Positions 44,933-53,949 of a stretch of 64,000 nucleotides of DNA are shown here, in pieces. The position numbers were made by a program, and so were the translations under genes. Origin of the DNA: Streptomyces sp. SS1-1 (lineage in GTDB: Bacteria > Actinomycetota > Actinomycetes > Streptomycetales > Streptomycetaceae); assembly GCF_008973465.1 (NCBI RefSeq), contig NZ_WBXN01000004.1, positions 3,574,501 through 3,638,500 of the forward strand, given 5' to 3'. Each line of letters starts with the position of its first letter. Within the stretch, counting starts at the first letter, position 1. The notes below the pieces were generated by a model. The model made no database searches and was not told the origin of the DNA. It saw only the letters and a list, made by a program, of their open reading frames with translations.

Positions 44933-45799
44933 GTGCCGACACCTTCCCTCGCCGCTCTGCCCATCCGCCGTCTCACCCATCGCGACCTCGTCGCCTGTGC
45001 CGATCTGTCCGAGGACCGGGGCTGGCCCCGTGAGGAACACAAGTGGGGGCTGCTGCTGACCGCCGGCCGTGGATACGGCATCGACGCACCCGACGGCGGA
45101 CTCGTCGCCGCCTGTGTCGTCACCGAGTACGGGCCTCGGGAGCGGCCCGATCTGGGGGCCATCGGCATGGTCCTGGTCGCCGAGCGGTACGCCCGCCAGG
45201 GCGTCGGCCGGCGCCTGATGCGTCACGTCCTCTCCGCGATGGGCACGACGCCGCTGACCTTGCACGCCACCCCGAACGGCCGGCCGCTCTATGAGGAGCT
45301 GGGCTTCAAGACCACGGGTCGGGCGGAGATGGTGAGGGGGCACTTCGTCCCGGACGGCTTCACGCCCTCGGTCCCCACCCGCACGGCGACCGCCGAGGAC
45401 CTTCCGGCGCTTCTCCGGCTGGACGAGGAGGTGTTCGGGGCGGATCGCACGCACATCATCACGCGGCTGCCCGCCTTCGCCGATCAGCTGCGGGTGGCCG
45501 AGGACGGCGGCCGGATCATCGGGTACGCGGGCGCCTGGCCCAATATGGCCACGCATGTGGTGGGCCCCCTGGTCGCCCGGGACACCGGGACGGCAAAGGC
45601 GCTGATCGCCTCCCTCGCCGCCCACACCGACCGTCCCCTGCGCACCGACATCGACGTACGCCACGAGGAGCTGCTGACCTGGGTGAAGCGGCATGGTCTG
45701 GACTCCGTGGCCTTCAACGCGGTCATGACGTACGGCATCCCGGAGCTGCCGGGTGACTGGAGCCGGCGGTTCGCCCCGCTGACGGTGGCCGCCGGCTGA
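44933..45799 (+). CDS. GNAT family N-acetyltransferase (two-domain)
   Basis: A 288-residue protein with a GNAT domain in residues 1-130, where the acetyl-CoA site is seen in VAERYARQGVGRRLM and LYEELGF. A second degenerate GNAT-like domain occupies 140-285, as in YitH/HolE-type acetyltransferases. The start is the GTG at 44933. The substrate is unknown. Confidence 0.86.
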   Translation: MPTPSLAALPIRRLTHRDLVACADLSEDRGWPREEHKWGLLLTAGRGYGIDAPDGGLVAACVVTEYGPRERPDLGAIGMVLVAERYARQGVGRRLMRHVLSAMGTTPLTLHATPNGRPLYEELGFKTTGRAEMVRGHFVPDGFTPSVPTRTATAEDLPALLRLDEEVFGADRTHIITRLPAFADQLRVAEDGGRIIGYAGAWPNMATHVVGPLVARDTGTAKALIASLAAHTDRPLRTDIDVRHEELLTWVKRHGLDSVAFNAVMTYGIPELPGDWSRRFAPLTVAAG

Positions 45800-45878
45800 G
45801 AGGTCACCGCCCCATGCCGAAGCGCCGGTCCCCCGTCGGGAGCCGGCGCTTCGTACGTGCGTCGTGGCGCGTGTGCCG

Positions 45879-46301
45879 TCAGAGGACGGAGTCGACGGCC
45901 GTGGCCGCGAACCCGTGGTCCTGCTCGGGCGCCCCGCCGCCGACACCGATCGCGCCGATCAGGCGGCCGTCACGGTGGATCGGCAGACCGCCCGCGATGA
46001 ACAGCAGTGGCCGGTCGAGCGCGGTCGGCAGGGTGTGGAAGAGACCGCCGGGCTGGACGGCGTCGACGAGATCGGCGGTGGGGGTGCTCAGCTGCAGCGC
46101 CGTGTAGGCCTTGCGGGTGCTGGTCTCGCCGGAGATCAGTACGGCGCGGTCGTCGCGGCGGAAGGCGAGCAGGTGCCCTCCGGCGTCCAGGACGGTGACG
46201 CTGACCGGCACTCCGGCGGCCTCGGCGGCACGCTGGGCGGCGAGGACGAGGGCGTCGGCGTCCTGGCTGGTCAGGGGGGTGACCGCGGTCGCGGTGGTCA
46301 T
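45879..46301 (-). CDS. GlcG/HbpS-like protein
   Basis: A 140-residue protein of the GlcG/HbpS (DUF336) family, related to the haem-binding sensor HbpS of Streptomyces. The Gly-rich C-terminal GGLPIHRDGRLIGAIGVGGG and the HTLPTALDRPLLFIA region are characteristic. There is no signal peptide, unlike secreted HbpS. AAGGAG precedes the ATG at 46301. It is downstream of an MFS exporter gene, 92 bp away on the same strand, probably in one operon. Confidence 0.84.
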   Translation of the reverse strand: MTTATAVTPLTSQDADALVLAAQRAAEAAGVPVSVTVLDAGGHLLAFRRDDRAVLISGETSTRKAYTALQLSTPTADLVDAVQPGGLFHTLPTALDRPLLFIAGGLPIHRDGRLIGAIGVGGGAPEQDHGFAATAVDSVL

Positions 46302-46393
46302 GGGTTCTCCTTGTGGTGCGGTGGTGCGGTACCGAGGGGATGGTCGAGTGGCCGGGTGCGCGGGGGCGGCCCTGACCCCGCGCACGGATCGGC

Positions 46394-47608
46394 TCAGTGG
46401 TGGGCGACGGCTTCCGCCTCGACGGAGGCCGGGCGGTCCGTGACGGCGGTCTGCGCGGAGGTCCCGCCACGGCGTTCCAGTGCCGCCGAGAGGAACGCGA
46501 GCAGCAGCGCGGCGGCGGCGAGGGCGGCGCCGACCCAGTTCGGGGAGGTGTAGCCGAAGCCGGCGGCGATCACGATGCCGCCGAGCCAGGCGGAGAGGGC
46601 GTTGCCGAGGTTGAAGGCGCCGATGTTCACGGCCGAGGCCAGCGTCGGGGCGCCGTGCGCCTGGTCGAGGACCCGCTTCTGCAGCGGGGGCACGGTGGCG
46701 AAGCCCAGGGCGCCGATCAGCGCGATGCTGATGGCCGCGAGGATCTTGTGGTGCGCGGTGACCGTGAACAGGGCGAGTACGACGGCGAGCGCGCCCAGGG
46801 ACACGTACAGCATCGGCATCAGGGCGCGGTCGGCGTACTTGCCGCCGATCAGGTTGCCGCCGACCATGCCGAGCCCGAACAGGACCAGCAGCCAGGTCAC
46901 GGAGCCGTCGGCGAAGCCGGCGACATGGGTCATCATCGGCGCGATGTAGGTGATGGCCGCGAAGACGCCGCCGAAGCCGAGCACCGTCATCGCCATGGCG
47001 AGCAGCACCTGGGCGTTCTTGAAGGCGGCCAACTCGTGGCGCAGGCGCACGCCCTGGGGCTTGGGCATGTCGGGGACCAGTTTGGCGATACCGGCGAGAC
47101 CGATCAGTCCGAGCACGGCGACGATGGTGAAGGTGATCCTCCAGCCCGCGGCCTGTCCGACGAACGTGCCCAGCGGGACGCCGACCACGTTGGCCACCGT
47201 CAGACCGGTGAACATCATCGCGATGGCGCCGGCCTTCTTGTCCGGGGCGACCAGGTCGGCCGCGACGACCGAGCCGATGCCGAAGAAGGCGCCGTGGGCG
47301 AGCGAGGCGACCACGCGGCCGATCAGCATGACGGAGAAGGACGGGGCGACGGCGGAGAGCAGGTTGCCGAGGACGAACAGGCCCATCAGCAGCATCAGCA
47401 TCCGCTTGCGGGAGACCTTGGTGCCGAGGACGGTCATCAGCGGGGCGCCGAGGACAACGCCGAGGGCATAGCCGGTCACCAGGAGTCCGGCGGTGGGGAT
47501 GGAGACCCCGAAGTCACCCGCGACCTCGGGCAGCAAGCCCATGATCACGAATTCGGTCGTCCCGATTCCGAAGGCCCCGATCGCGAGGGCCAGAAGCGCG
47601 AGAGGCAT
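46394..47608 (-). CDS. MFS transporter (AraJ/Cmx-like)
   Basis: A 404-residue major facilitator with 12 membrane segments. The signature motif near residues 57-70 is present (MTVLGTKVSRKRML). It resembles the arabinose-efflux/chloramphenicol-resistance (Cmx) group of drug exporters. It lies divergent from a MarR regulator gene, with a repeat-bearing 140-bp gap, so expression is probably controlled by that MarR protein. The start is the ATG at 47608, with GGAAGG upstream. Confidence 0.87.
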   Translation of the reverse strand: MPLALLALAIGAFGIGTTEFVIMGLLPEVAGDFGVSIPTAGLLVTGYALGVVLGAPLMTVLGTKVSRKRMLMLLMGLFVLGNLLSAVAPSFSVMLIGRVVASLAHGAFFGIGSVVAADLVAPDKKAGAIAMMFTGLTVANVVGVPLGTFVGQAAGWRITFTIVAVLGLIGLAGIAKLVPDMPKPQGVRLRHELAAFKNAQVLLAMAMTVLGFGGVFAAITYIAPMMTHVAGFADGSVTWLLVLFGLGMVGGNLIGGKYADRALMPMLYVSLGALAVVLALFTVTAHHKILAAISIALIGALGFATVPPLQKRVLDQAHGAPTLASAVNIGAFNLGNALSAWLGGIVIAAGFGYTSPNWVGAALAAAALLLAFLSAALERRGGTSAQTAVTDRPASVEAEAVAHH

Positions 47609-47630
47609 GAAGGGGTACCTTCCCAAACGA

Positions 47631-47696
47631 TTGCAGGTGCGCTTTACGAGTGACAACAATACTTGCAGACGCGCCTTACTTGCAAGCGCGGACTAT
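47631..47696. promoter_or_regulatory. Three direct repeats between the MFS and MarR genes
   Basis: Three copies of a 17-bp element lie at 47631 (TTGCAGGTGCGCTTTAC), 47663 (TTGCAGACGCGCCTTAC) and 47680 (TTGCAAGCGCGGACTAT). Overlapping them, CTTGCA-N13-TGCAAG is a dyad. They are likely binding sites for the MarR regulator at 47749. Confidence 0.6.
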
Positions 47697-47748
47697 TTCG
47701 GTGTTGCTCTACTCTGGTGGCAGCCCACCCCGGGACGGAGGACATGCC

Positions 47749-48207
47749 ATGACAGCGACGGATCCCTCACTCACCGCCCTCGCCCAGGGCTGGTGCGCCC
47801 TCTCCCTGCTCCACGGCAGGATCGAGGCCCACATCGAACGCGCCCTGCAGAGCGAACACGACCTCAGCGTCCGCGAGTACTCCCTGCTCGACGTCCTCAG
47901 CCGCCAGCACCACGGCGAAGGCGGACACCTGCAGATGAAACAGGTCGCCGACGCCGTCGTCCTCAGCCAGAGCGCCACCACCCGCCTCGTCACCCGCCTC
48001 GAGGACCGCGGCCTGCTCTCCCGCTACCTCTGCCCCACCGACCGGCGCGGCATCTACACCGACGTCACCGACGCCGGACTCCGCCTCCTCGACCAGGCCC
48101 GCCCCACCAACGACAAAGCCCTCCGCGAAGCCCTCGACGACGCCGCCCGCACCCCCGAACTCGCCCCCCTCGTGCGTGTGGTGGAGTCGCTTCCGGCGCC
48201 CGCATAG
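47749..48207 (+). CDS. MarR family transcriptional regulator
   Basis: A 152-residue MarR protein with a winged helix. The recognition region is QVADAVVLSQSATTRLVTRLEDRGLLSR and the wing DRRGIYTDVT. It is transcribed away from the MFS gene and presumably represses it. GGAGG lies before the ATG at 47749. Confidence 0.9.
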   Translation: MTATDPSLTALAQGWCALSLLHGRIEAHIERALQSEHDLSVREYSLLDVLSRQHHGEGGHLQMKQVADAVVLSQSATTRLVTRLEDRGLLSRYLCPTDRRGIYTDVTDAGLRLLDQARPTNDKALREALDDAARTPELAPLVRVVESLPAPA

Positions 48208-48216
48208 GGTGCGGAC

Positions 48217-48669
48217 ATGGGAGACCTTGAGATACGCCCCGCGGTCGCCGACGACGTCCCGGCCATCGTCGGCATGCTGGCCGACGATCCGCTGGGTGCG
48301 CAGCGGGAGTCACCGGACGATCTGACCCCATATCTGGCCGCCCTGGAGCGCCTCCAGGGCGATCCTCATCAGCATGTGGTCGTCGCCGTCCGGGAAGGCC
48401 GGGTCGTCGGCACCCTGCAGCTCACGATCGTTCCGGGGCTGTCGCGGCGGGGTGCGACCCGGTCGATCATCGAGGGCGTCCGCATCCACGCCGACGAACG
48501 CGGGAGCGGTCTCGGGACCCAGCTCATCGAGTGGGCGGTGGACGAGTCCCGGCGCCAGGACTGCCACCTGGTGCAACTGACGTCCGACAAGACCCGCACG
48601 GACGCGCACCGCTTCTATGAGCGTCTGGGCTTCACCGCCTCGCATACGGGCTTCAAGCTCCAGCTCTGA
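48217..48669 (+). CDS. GNAT family N-acetyltransferase
   Basis: A 150-residue single-domain GNAT protein. The acetyl-CoA motif is VRIHADERGSGLGTQLIEWA and the C-terminal FYERLGFTASHTGF is typical. It follows the MarR gene by nine bases. The substrate is unknown. Confidence 0.88.
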   Translation: MGDLEIRPAVADDVPAIVGMLADDPLGAQRESPDDLTPYLAALERLQGDPHQHVVVAVREGRVVGTLQLTIVPGLSRRGATRSIIEGVRIHADERGSGLGTQLIEWAVDESRRQDCHLVQLTSDKTRTDAHRFYERLGFTASHTGFKLQL

Positions 48670-48683
48670 CGGACGACCATGTT

Positions 48684-48729
48684 GATGAGGGAAGCGCCTG
48701 TTTCACGTGAAACAGGCGCTTCCCTCGTC
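48684..48729. terminator. Bidirectional terminator palindrome with parS at its centre
   Basis: A 46-bp continuous palindrome (one imperfect pair) between two convergent genes: the arms begin GATGAGGGAAGCGCCTG and end CAGGCGCTTCCCTCGTC. Its middle is the perfect parS site at 48700-48713. It would fold into a 23-bp hairpin in either RNA. Confidence 0.8.
48700..48713. promoter_or_regulatory. parS site (perfect)
   Basis: A perfect GTTTCACGTGAAAC at the axis of the palindrome at 48684-48729. Confidence 0.88.
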
Positions 48730-48746
48730 AGTCGTGGGTTCCTTGG

Positions 48747-50138
48747 TCAGGCGGGCCCGATCCCCCGCCAGCCCTCGGGGTCCACTCCACCCGGCACAGC
48801 CGCCCCCTCGTCGTACGGCTGCCGCGTGAACACGAAGGACCCGAGGTCCAGGTGGTCCACGGTGCCGTCCGGCCGCCGTACGGCCTTCAGGCGCTCGCCT
48901 GCGTAGTAGCCCTCCAGCCCGGTCCAGGTGCCGTCCCCATTGGGCCGGAAGCGCGAACCGCGCCCCTTCCCCGACAGCGGCTCCAGTACCGCCAGCCCGT
49001 CCGCGGTGAGACGGAGGGCGAAGGCATGGGTGCCCCAGTACCAGGGGCCCGCCAGCTCCAGCACCGCCGGATCGACATCGGGCATCGGGCGCCAGGGCTC
49101 CGGAATGCGCGGCTCGGCCTCGGCGACGATCCGGACGAGGTCGGCGGCGACCGTGAACGGCAGCGGTCCGGAGGTGCAGTTGGCGAGGACCACCGCCGCC
49201 ACATCGTCGTCCACGCTGAAGGTGAGGCAGGCGAGGAACCCCGGCAGGGACCCCGTGTGCCCGACGAGCGTCCTGCCGTCCTGGTGCCGGGTCTCCAGCC
49301 CCAGGCCGTAGGCGTAACCGCTCGCCACGTCCGCCGCCTCGTGCGGAGCCGCGGGCGTTCTCATCTCCCGCAGCGTGTCGGCGCTCAGGACCCGTTCATC
49401 CCCACGGGCCAGGAAGGCGGCGAACCGTCCCAGGTCGCCCGTGGTCGACCACAGCTGACCCGCGGGAGCCATCCTGCCGAGATCCTCCGCCGGTTCGGGA
49501 AGCAGCACATCGGCCCACGGGTGAACGGCCCAGCCGCCGGCGTGCGGGGCCCGCGGCCGGGTGGTGGTGCGCGAGAGACCGAGGGGTTCGAGCACCTCCC
49601 GGCGGAGGACGTCCTCCCAAGGCGCCCCGCGCAGCTTCTCCACCAGTGCCCCCAGCACGGTGTAGCCGGGGTTCGAGTAGTGGAACCGGCGCCCCGACGG
49701 ATGCAGGAGTGGCTGCTCGCCCAGCACATCCGCGAGCTCGGGCCGCAACGCCCCGGAGGTCCGCTCCCACCAGGGCGCGGGCGACTCGGCGGCCAGCCCG
49801 CTGCTGTGTGCCAGCAGTTGGGCGATCGTGGCCTCCCCCGCGCCGGTGCCCGGCAGATGCTTCTCCAACGGATCACCGAGGTCGAGCAGGCCCTCGTCCC
49901 GCAGACGCAGCACAAGCACCGCCGTGAACGTCTTGGTGATCGAGCCGATCCGGTACTGCACGTCCTCGTCCGGCCCGTGCCCGTCGACGGAGGTACGCGA
50001 GCCATGCCACACCGCCCGCCCACCCCGCACGACCGAGGCGACCAACGAGGGCGCCCGTCCTTCTGTCTGCGCCACGGCGATCCGATGCACCAACGCACGC
50101 CGCGTAGCGGGCAGCAACTCTTCCTGAGATGTCGTCAT
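48747..50138 (-). CDS. Serine hydrolase of the beta-lactamase/D-alanyl carboxypeptidase family
   Basis: A 463-residue class C beta-lactamase-like protein. The SxxK motif is seen as SITK in RIGSITKTFTAV, and the second motif is YSN in FHYSNPGYTVLG. A C-terminal region of about 120 residues beyond the catalytic domain is present. It has no obvious export signal. Such proteins are esterases, peptidases or PBPs rather than true resistance enzymes. The start is the ATG at 50138, with a G-rich site upstream. Confidence 0.85.
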   Translation of the reverse strand: MTTSQEELLPATRRALVHRIAVAQTEGRAPSLVASVVRGGRAVWHGSRTSVDGHGPDEDVQYRIGSITKTFTAVLVLRLRDEGLLDLGDPLEKHLPGTGAGEATIAQLLAHSSGLAAESPAPWWERTSGALRPELADVLGEQPLLHPSGRRFHYSNPGYTVLGALVEKLRGAPWEDVLRREVLEPLGLSRTTTRPRAPHAGGWAVHPWADVLLPEPAEDLGRMAPAGQLWSTTGDLGRFAAFLARGDERVLSADTLREMRTPAAPHEAADVASGYAYGLGLETRHQDGRTLVGHTGSLPGFLACLTFSVDDDVAAVVLANCTSGPLPFTVAADLVRIVAEAEPRIPEPWRPMPDVDPAVLELAGPWYWGTHAFALRLTADGLAVLEPLSGKGRGSRFRPNGDGTWTGLEGYYAGERLKAVRRPDGTVDHLDLGSFVFTRQPYDEGAAVPGGVDPEGWRGIGPA

Positions 50139-50180
50139 CCCCCCAGTCCACCCCGCCGCCCCCACCGAGGTCGAGCGCAT

Positions 50181-50672
50181 TCACCCACGCCGAGCCTCGA
50201 CGAGCACGTCGAGCTGAGGCCAGACGCGGGCGAGATAAGCGCACACACCGTCCTCCGTCAGCGACAAGGCACCCAGCGACTCGTCCGGCTTGAAGTGCAC
50301 CAGCGTCCCCGTCGTACCGTCGGCTTCCACCGCTTCAAGGTCGCCGACGGGAACACCGTGCTCATAACGCTGGGTCCAGGCCCCGTCGACACGGCGGTTG
50401 ACGTGGACGAGCCACTCGCTGAGCGCCGCGACCACGGACATACCGCGTCGCGGCAGCCCGTCAGGCAGCAGATCGGGAGCATCGGAGTCGAAGAAACGGA
50501 GATCTTTCGTCGCCATGACCGGCTTCTTCACAGGCCGCCCGGACTCGTCGACACGAGTGTCGGTCCCCCGCCCGTCGTCCCGCACAACCACGGACCCGTC
50601 GGAATGCAGGACGACGCTGCAACGCCCCTCACCCCTGCTCGCCGTCCGTATCTGGCACCTACGAGGCGCCCC
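50181..50672 (-). pseudogene. GyrB-like ATPase domain fragment
   Basis: The reading frame encodes a stretch resembling the GHKL ATPase of gyrase B, from HSDGSVVVRDDGRGTDTR through RGMSVVAALSEWL to RRVDGAWTQRYEHGVPVG. The N-box helix with the ATP-binding Asn that should precede it is missing, since only about 50 bases separate this homology from the dnaB stop at 50674. No ATG and no plausible in-frame start before the homology is present; the first GTG (50591) is inside the motif. It looks like a truncated relic of a topoisomerase-type gene, but a start at 50591 giving 136 residues cannot be excluded. Confidence 0.5.
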
Positions 50673-50673
50673 G

Positions 50674-52152
50674 TCAGGTCTGGGCCATGTCCACGAAGCG
50701 GGAGTAGTGGCCCTGGAAGGCCACCGTGATCGTCGCCGTCGGGCCGTTACGGTGCTTGCCCACGATGATGTCGGCCTCGCCGGCGCGGGGCGACTCCTTC
50801 TCGTAGGCGTCCTCGCGGTGCAGCAGGATGACCATGTCGGCGTCCTGCTCGATGGAGCCGGACTCACGCAGGTCGGACACCATCGGCTTCTTGTCGGTGC
50901 GCTGCTCGGGGCCACGGTTGAGCTGCGAGAGGGCGATGACCGGGACCTCGAGCTCCTTGGCGAGCAGCTTGAGGTTACGGGACATGTCCGAGACCTCCTG
51001 CTGACGGCTCTCGGAGCGCTTGGAACCACCGGACTGCATCAGCTGCAGATAGTCGATGATCACGAGCTTGATGTCGTTGCGCTGCTTCAGGCGACGGCAC
51101 TTCGCGCGGATCTCCATCATCGACAGGTTCGGGGAGTCGTCGATGTAGAGCGGGGCCGCCGAGACCTCGGGCATGCGGCGGGCCAGCCGCGTCCAGTCCT
51201 CGTCCGTCATCGTGCCGGACCGCATGTGGTGCAGGGCCACCCGGGCCTCGGCCGAGAGCAGACGCATCGCGATCTCGTTGCGCCCCATCTCCAGGGAGAA
51301 GATGACGCTCGCCAGGTTGTGCTTGATGGACGCCGCACGGGCGAAGTCGAGCGCGAGCGTGGACTTACCCATGGCGGGGCGGGCCGCGATGACGACCATC
51401 TGCCCCGGGTGGAGGCCGTTGGTGAGCGAGTCGAGGTCGGTGAACCCTGTGGGGACGCCGGTCATCTCACCGGTGCGGGAGCCGATCGCCTCGATCTCGT
51501 CGAGGGCGCCCTCCATGATGTCACCGAGCGGCAGATAGTCCTCGCTGGTGCGCTGCTCGGTGACCGCGTAGATCTCCGCCTGGGCGCGGTTGACGATCTC
51601 GTCGACGTCGTCGTCGGCCGCGTATCCCATCTGCGTGATGCGGGTCCCGGCCTCGACCAGGCGGCGCAGGACGGCCCGCTCGTGGACGATCTCCGCGTAG
51701 TACTCGGCGTTCGCCGCCGTCGGCACCGTCTGCACGAGGGTGTGCAGATAGGCGGCGCCGCCGACCTTGTTGATCTCGCCGCGCTTGGTCAGCTCCGCGG
51801 CGATGGTGATCGGGTCGGCCGGCTCGCCCTTCGCATAGACGTCGAGGATCGCCTGGAAGATCGTCTCGTGTGCCGGCTTGTAGAAGTCGTGGCCTTTGAT
51901 GACCTCGACGACGTCGGCGATGGCGTCCTTCGACAGCAGCATGCCGCCGAGGACGGACTGCTCGGCGTCGAGGTCCTGGGGCGGGACGCGCTCGAAGGTG
52001 GCACCTCCGCCGTCCCACTCCCCGCTGTCCCTGCCCCGGTCATGCTGCTCGTCACGGCCACGGACGCTGTCGCCGCGGCGACGGGAGGCGGGAAGACGAT
52101 CACTGGGGCCGCTGTCGGCCCACGGGTCGTCCAAGGGCTCGGAAATACTCAC
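50674..52152 (-). CDS. dnaB: Replicative DNA helicase
   Basis: A 492-residue DnaB, the hexameric fork helicase. The N-terminal DnaB domain (about residues 57-165, VPPQDLDAEQSVLGGMLL) and the C-terminal RecA-like domain with Walker A ARPAMGKSTLALD, Walker B VIIDYLQLM and the H4 SQLNRG are intact. There is no intein, in contrast to some mycobacterial dnaB genes. The first 50 residues are a charged extension. The GTG at 52152 has GGAGGAGG upstream. The gene is separated from rplI by a divergent MATE gene. Confidence 0.96.
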   Translation of the reverse strand: MSISEPLDDPWADSGPSDRLPASRRRGDSVRGRDEQHDRGRDSGEWDGGGATFERVPPQDLDAEQSVLGGMLLSKDAIADVVEVIKGHDFYKPAHETIFQAILDVYAKGEPADPITIAAELTKRGEINKVGGAAYLHTLVQTVPTAANAEYYAEIVHERAVLRRLVEAGTRITQMGYAADDDVDEIVNRAQAEIYAVTEQRTSEDYLPLGDIMEGALDEIEAIGSRTGEMTGVPTGFTDLDSLTNGLHPGQMVVIAARPAMGKSTLALDFARAASIKHNLASVIFSLEMGRNEIAMRLLSAEARVALHHMRSGTMTDEDWTRLARRMPEVSAAPLYIDDSPNLSMMEIRAKCRRLKQRNDIKLVIIDYLQLMQSGGSKRSESRQQEVSDMSRNLKLLAKELEVPVIALSQLNRGPEQRTDKKPMVSDLRESGSIEQDADMVILLHREDAYEKESPRAGEADIIVGKHRNGPTATITVAFQGHYSRFVDMAQT

Positions 52153-52332
52153 CGAGCCACCTCCTCCCGTCCGCCGAGCGGACCTCGCATGCCTCAGTTC
52201 TACGGCACGCCTCTGACAATCGAGAGCCCCACCTCCGGTTGTGTCACGTCGGGTTTCGCGGCGGTTTTCCAGCCGTCGGACGGAGTGGGCGCCGGACCAC
52301 GGTAGAGGTGCGGGAGGCGTCAGCCAATCTGG

Positions 52333-52595
52333 TTATCCACAGGCCATGTGGACGACGGCCCAGATGCTGTGGAGAACTCCGCGAAACCTGTGCACGACCC
52401 GGTGGACAGCCCTGTGAACAAGCCTGCGACCTTCCCCACACCACACCCCTGACCTGGCCTTTTGCCGTCCACCGGCTGTGCAGAAGAAAAAGTTTCCCGG
52501 TCGGGCCAAGTTCCCTTCGAACGGTGCGCGACGACTCACAGCACCAGACGGTCAGTAAGGGGCACTAGGGAATTGCATCACTTACCTGTGGACGA
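52333..52595. promoter_or_regulatory. DnaA boxes in the gap upstream of dnaB
   Basis: The 451-bp divergent gap between dnaB and the MATE gene holds an exact TTATCCACA at 52333-52341 and near matches TCGTCCACA (minus) at 52347 and 52587, and TTCTCCACA (minus) at 52368. The last-named TCGTCCACA at 52587 lies just before the MATE start. No other element is recognised in this gap. Confidence 0.5.
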
Positions 52596-52603
52596 TTACA
52601 TTG

Positions 52604-53947
52604 ATGGCCATGACACAGGCTCCCGCGTCCCCCAAGGCTGCCCGCCGGCAGCACGATCGAGAGATCGTCGCCCTGGCCGTCCCAGCCTTCGGCGCACTGG
52701 TCGCCGAGCCCCTTTTCGTCATGGCCGACAGTGCGATCGTCGGCCATCTCGGCACCGCGCAGCTCGCCGGACTCGGCGTCGCCTCGGCCCTCCTCATGAC
52801 CGCCGTCAGCGTGTTCGTCTTCCTCGCCTACGCCACCACGGCGGCCGTCGCCCGCCGCGTCGGCGCCGGCGATCTGCCGTCGGCCATCCGTCAGGGCATG
52901 GACGGCATCTGGCTCGCCCTCCTCCTGGGCGCCGCCGTCGTCGCGGTCGTCCTGCCCACGGCACCGTCCCTCGTCGAAGTCTTCGGCGCCTCCGACACAG
53001 CCGCCCCGTACGCGACGACCTATCTGCGTATCTCGGCGCTCGGCATCCCCGCGATGCTGGTCGTTCTCGCCGCCACCGGAGTGCTGCGCGGCCTCCAGGA
53101 CACGCGCACCCCTCTCTATGTGGCCGTCGGCGGCTTCATCGCCAACGCCGGGCTCAACGTCGGCCTGGTCTACGGCGCCGATCTCGGCATCGCCGGTTCG
53201 GCCTGGGGAACCGTCCTGGCGCAGTGCGGCATGGCAGCCGTCTACCTCCTGGTCGTCGTTCGCGGAGCCCGGAGACATGGGGCCTCCCTCCGCCCGGACG
53301 CCGCCGGCATCCGCGCCTCCGCCCAGGCCGGTGTACCGCTGCTGGTCCGCACCCTGTCCCTGCGGGCCATCCTGATGATCGCGACGGCCGTCGCCGCCCG
53401 GCTGGGAGACGCCGATGTCGCGGCCCACCAGATCATCCTGTCGCTGTGGAGCCTGCTCGCCTTCGCTCTCGACGCCATCGCCATCGCGGGGCAGGCGATC
53501 ATCGGGCGGTATCTGGGCGCGAACGACGCCGAGGGCGCCCGCGCCGTATGCCGCCGCATGGTCGAGTGGGGCATCGCCTCCGGCATCGGCCTCGGACTGC
53601 TCGTGGTGGCCGCCCGCCCCCTGTTCCTGCCCCTGTTCACCAGCGACAGCGCAGTCCAGGACACCGCGCTGCCCGCCCTGCTCGTGGTGGCGCTCTCCCA
53701 GCCGATCTGCGGCGTGGTCTTCGTCCTGGACGGCGTCCTGATGGGAGCCGGCGACGGCCCCTATCTCGCCTGGGCGATGGTGGCCACGCTGGCCGTCTTC
53801 GCCCCCATGGCTCTGCTGATCCCCGTCATCGGCGGCGGCCTGACCGGGGTGTGGGCAGCCATGACGCTGATGATGACGGTCCGGATGCTGACGCTCTGGC
53901 TGCGGGCTCGCTCCGGCCGCTGGATCGTCACGGGCGCGACGCGCTGA
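52604..53947 (+). CDS. MATE family efflux transporter
   Basis: A 447-residue multidrug and toxin extrusion protein with 12 membrane segments. The N-terminal MATE half begins with IVALAVPAFGALVAEPLFVMADS and the second half repeats the fold. The substrate is unknown. It lies divergently inside the ribosomal-protein/replication cluster. I start at the ATG at 52604; ATG 52610 and TTG 52601 are close alternatives. The stop is followed by two parS sites. Confidence 0.87.
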   Translation: MAMTQAPASPKAARRQHDREIVALAVPAFGALVAEPLFVMADSAIVGHLGTAQLAGLGVASALLMTAVSVFVFLAYATTAAVARRVGAGDLPSAIRQGMDGIWLALLLGAAVVAVVLPTAPSLVEVFGASDTAAPYATTYLRISALGIPAMLVVLAATGVLRGLQDTRTPLYVAVGGFIANAGLNVGLVYGADLGIAGSAWGTVLAQCGMAAVYLLVVVRGARRHGASLRPDAAGIRASAQAGVPLLVRTLSLRAILMIATAVAARLGDADVAAHQIILSLWSLLAFALDAIAIAGQAIIGRYLGANDAEGARAVCRRMVEWGIASGIGLGLLVVAARPLFLPLFTSDSAVQDTALPALLVVALSQPICGVVFVLDGVLMGAGDGPYLAWAMVATLAVFAPMALLIPVIGGGLTGVWAAMTLMMTVRMLTLWLRARSGRWIVTGATR

Positions 53948-53949
53948 CG

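Noticed and set aside
48747..50138. Antibiotic resistance beta-lactamase
   Set aside because: SxxK and YxN are present but there is no secretion signal and the long C-terminus is typical of esterase/peptidase-like members.
50674..52152. Intein in dnaB
   Set aside because: The protein is 492 residues and the helicase motifs are continuous, with no insertion.
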